Assembly: GCF_040718835.1 (NCBI RefSeq)
Contig: NZ_JBFEFG010000280.1
Location: 558,001 to 622,000 of the forward strand
Source: Bremerella sp. JC817
GTDB lineage: Bacteria; Planctomycetota; Planctomycetia; Pirellulales; Pirellulaceae
Reading direction: 5' to 3'
Length of the DNA: 64,000 bases
Each line of letters starts with the position of its first letter. Positions within the stretch are counted from its first letter, which is position 1. A program made the position numbers and the translations under genes. Below, piece by piece: positions 63,203 through 64,000 of this stretch. The notes beneath the pieces were generated by a model. The model did no database searches. It was not told the DNA's origin and worked only from the letters and a program-made list of their open reading frames with translations.

Positions 63203-64000
63203 ATGCTTGCTGTCTGGTCACGGTTGGCGGCCCGAAAAGCTCGTCGGCGGTCGTCATGCGCTGGATTTACGTTGGTGGAACTATTGGTGGTGATCGCCAT
63301 CATCGGTGTCTTGATCGCACTGCTATTGCCGGCGGTTCAACAAGCACGCGAAGCGGCTCGAAGAATGAGTTGCTCGAACAAGATGAAGCAGATCGGGATC
63401 GCCCTGCACAACTATCACGATACCCATGGTCGCTTTCCGCCGGGGGCCATCAGTGGCCATCAAACGTGCGTGAACGGAACAACGCCGCTGGGAGGCAACT
63501 CCAGCGAATGCACCCAAACCGGAGCTCCCTGGACCGTCCTGATTTTGCCGTTCGCCGAACAAAGCTCGCTGCACGATCAGTTCGACTTCAAGCGAATCTT
63601 CTCGCCGTTCAGCTCGAGTTGCAGCTCGCCGAACAAGGCGTTCCAGTTCGAGCCCTTGGAGATGTATAAGTGCCCGTCCGATCCGAACTCTGGCGGCGAT
63701 GCACCGACACTCAATTACATGGCCTGCCAAGGGGGCGGTAACCCAGGTACGGTCGATGCCGAGCTGCATGTCGCTTGTGCCGGGACCAGCAGTCCCACGC
63801 GGTACTTCTTCACCAACGGGATGTTCTATAACAACGCGAAGATCGGCTTCCGCGACGTGGTTGATGGCACGACGAACACCTTCATGGTTGGTGAGTCGAT
63901 GTATCACTTCCTGCTTGGTTCGCATCCGTCGATTGCGACCCGCGAGACCAGTTGGGCCTCGGGGCAGCTGGTGAACTCGGTCTATGCCACACCGATCACG
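63203..64000 (+). CDS. DUF1559 prepilin-like protein, N-terminal part
   Basis: The frame runs off the window end; 266 residues are visible. The N-terminus carries a type-IV prepilin-like signal: GFTLVELLVVIAIIGVLIAL, with the cleavage Gly and the Glu at +5, preceded by a basic stretch. After that come the DUF1559 blocks LLPAVQQAREAARRMSCSNKMKQIGIALHNYHDTHGRFPPG, a YKCPSDPN block and DGTTNTFMVGES. The start at 63203 has GGGAG upstream. It is the same family as the gene at the other window edge. Confidence 0.9.
   Translation, partial: MLAVWSRLAARKARRRSSCAGFTLVELLVVIAIIGVLIALLLPAVQQAREAARRMSCSNKMKQIGIALHNYHDTHGRFPPGAISGHQTCVNGTTPLGGNSSECTQTGAPWTVLILPFAEQSSLHDQFDFKRIFSPFSSSCSSPNKAFQFEPLEMYKCPSDPNSGGDAPTLNYMACQGGGNPGTVDAELHVACAGTSSPTRYFFTNGMFYNNAKIGFRDVVDGTTNTFMVGESMYHFLLGSHPSIATRETSWASGQLVNSVYATPIT

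Overview
The window is chromosomal DNA of a planctomycete, most likely a Pirellulaceae-type (Blastopirellula/Bremerella-like) organism. This is inferred from gene content, with no database search. The main signs are DUF1559 proteins with a prepilin-like N-terminus at both edges, a DUF1080 protein, short proteins beginning with an NPFxSP motif, leucine-rich-repeat proteins with an N-terminal FxxR membrane anchor, an S9 peptidase carrying a VHL-like domain, weak and variable Shine-Dalgarno use, and moderately high GC. No rRNA, tRNA, CRISPR array, transposase, integrase or phage gene was recognised. The window reads as ordinary core chromosome.

Layout. 1-8.3 kb: end of a DUF1559 gene, three small minus-strand genes, a secreted DUF255/thioredoxin-fold protein, a membrane protein, a DPP-IV-like peptidase with an inserted VHL-like domain, and a membrane protein. 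8.5-13.0 kb: a three-gene ABC exporter (ATPase, double-FtsX permease, HlyD-type adaptor). 13.5-19.0 kb: GNAT-like protein, infA, a secreted planctomycete protein, lysA, and a CYTH protein. 19.0-22.6 kb: a tightly overlapping minus-strand stressosome operon (globin-RsbR, RsbS, RsbT, RsbX, RsbU-like phosphatase). 22.8-27.4 kb: a DUF1444-like protein, an FHA-GAF-class III nucleotide cyclase, and oxyR. 27.5-33.5 kb: a TPR protein, a protein with seven copies of a 13-residue motif, trpG/pabA, moeA, and a SnoaL-like protein. 33.5-38.0 kb: lnt, a coiled-coil membrane protein overlapping a 51-residue membrane peptide, an NPFxSP protein, and a FixJ-like regulator. 38.0-46.2 kb: an Arg/Pro-rich repeat protein divergent from a Tyr/Thr-rich repeat protein, DUF1080, a lipid-kinase-like protein, an esterase, an unknown gene, and an RRM protein. 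46.7-51 kb: three FliL-like lipoproteins, scpB with a very acidic tail, and two small cytoplasmic genes. 51.2-64 kb: a P3A-type H+-ATPase, an unknown protein with a PAAR protein, three tandem LRR proteins, an SPFH-SPFH-small membrane protein operon, a GT39-like transferase, and the start of another DUF1559 gene.

The most unusual unit is the stressosome operon. Its RsbR sensor has a globin domain with a conserved proximal histidine. Its RsbS has cysteine where the phospho-accepting serine normally sits. Its terminal PP2C phosphatase starts with what looks like a degenerate copy of the RsbT kinase domain. No sigma factor, RsbV or RsbW gene lies nearby, so the output is unknown. A CYTH (class IV cyclase-like) gene sits on one side. 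On the other side is a class III cyclase whose base-selecting lysine is replaced by glutamate, as in guanylyl cyclases, followed by an OxyR with both redox cysteines. The whole 18.5-27.4 kb stretch looks like a gas/redox and second-messenger signalling neighbourhood.

Start codons are my choices from signal peptides, ribosome binding sites and overlaps. Family assignments rest on motif recognition alone.
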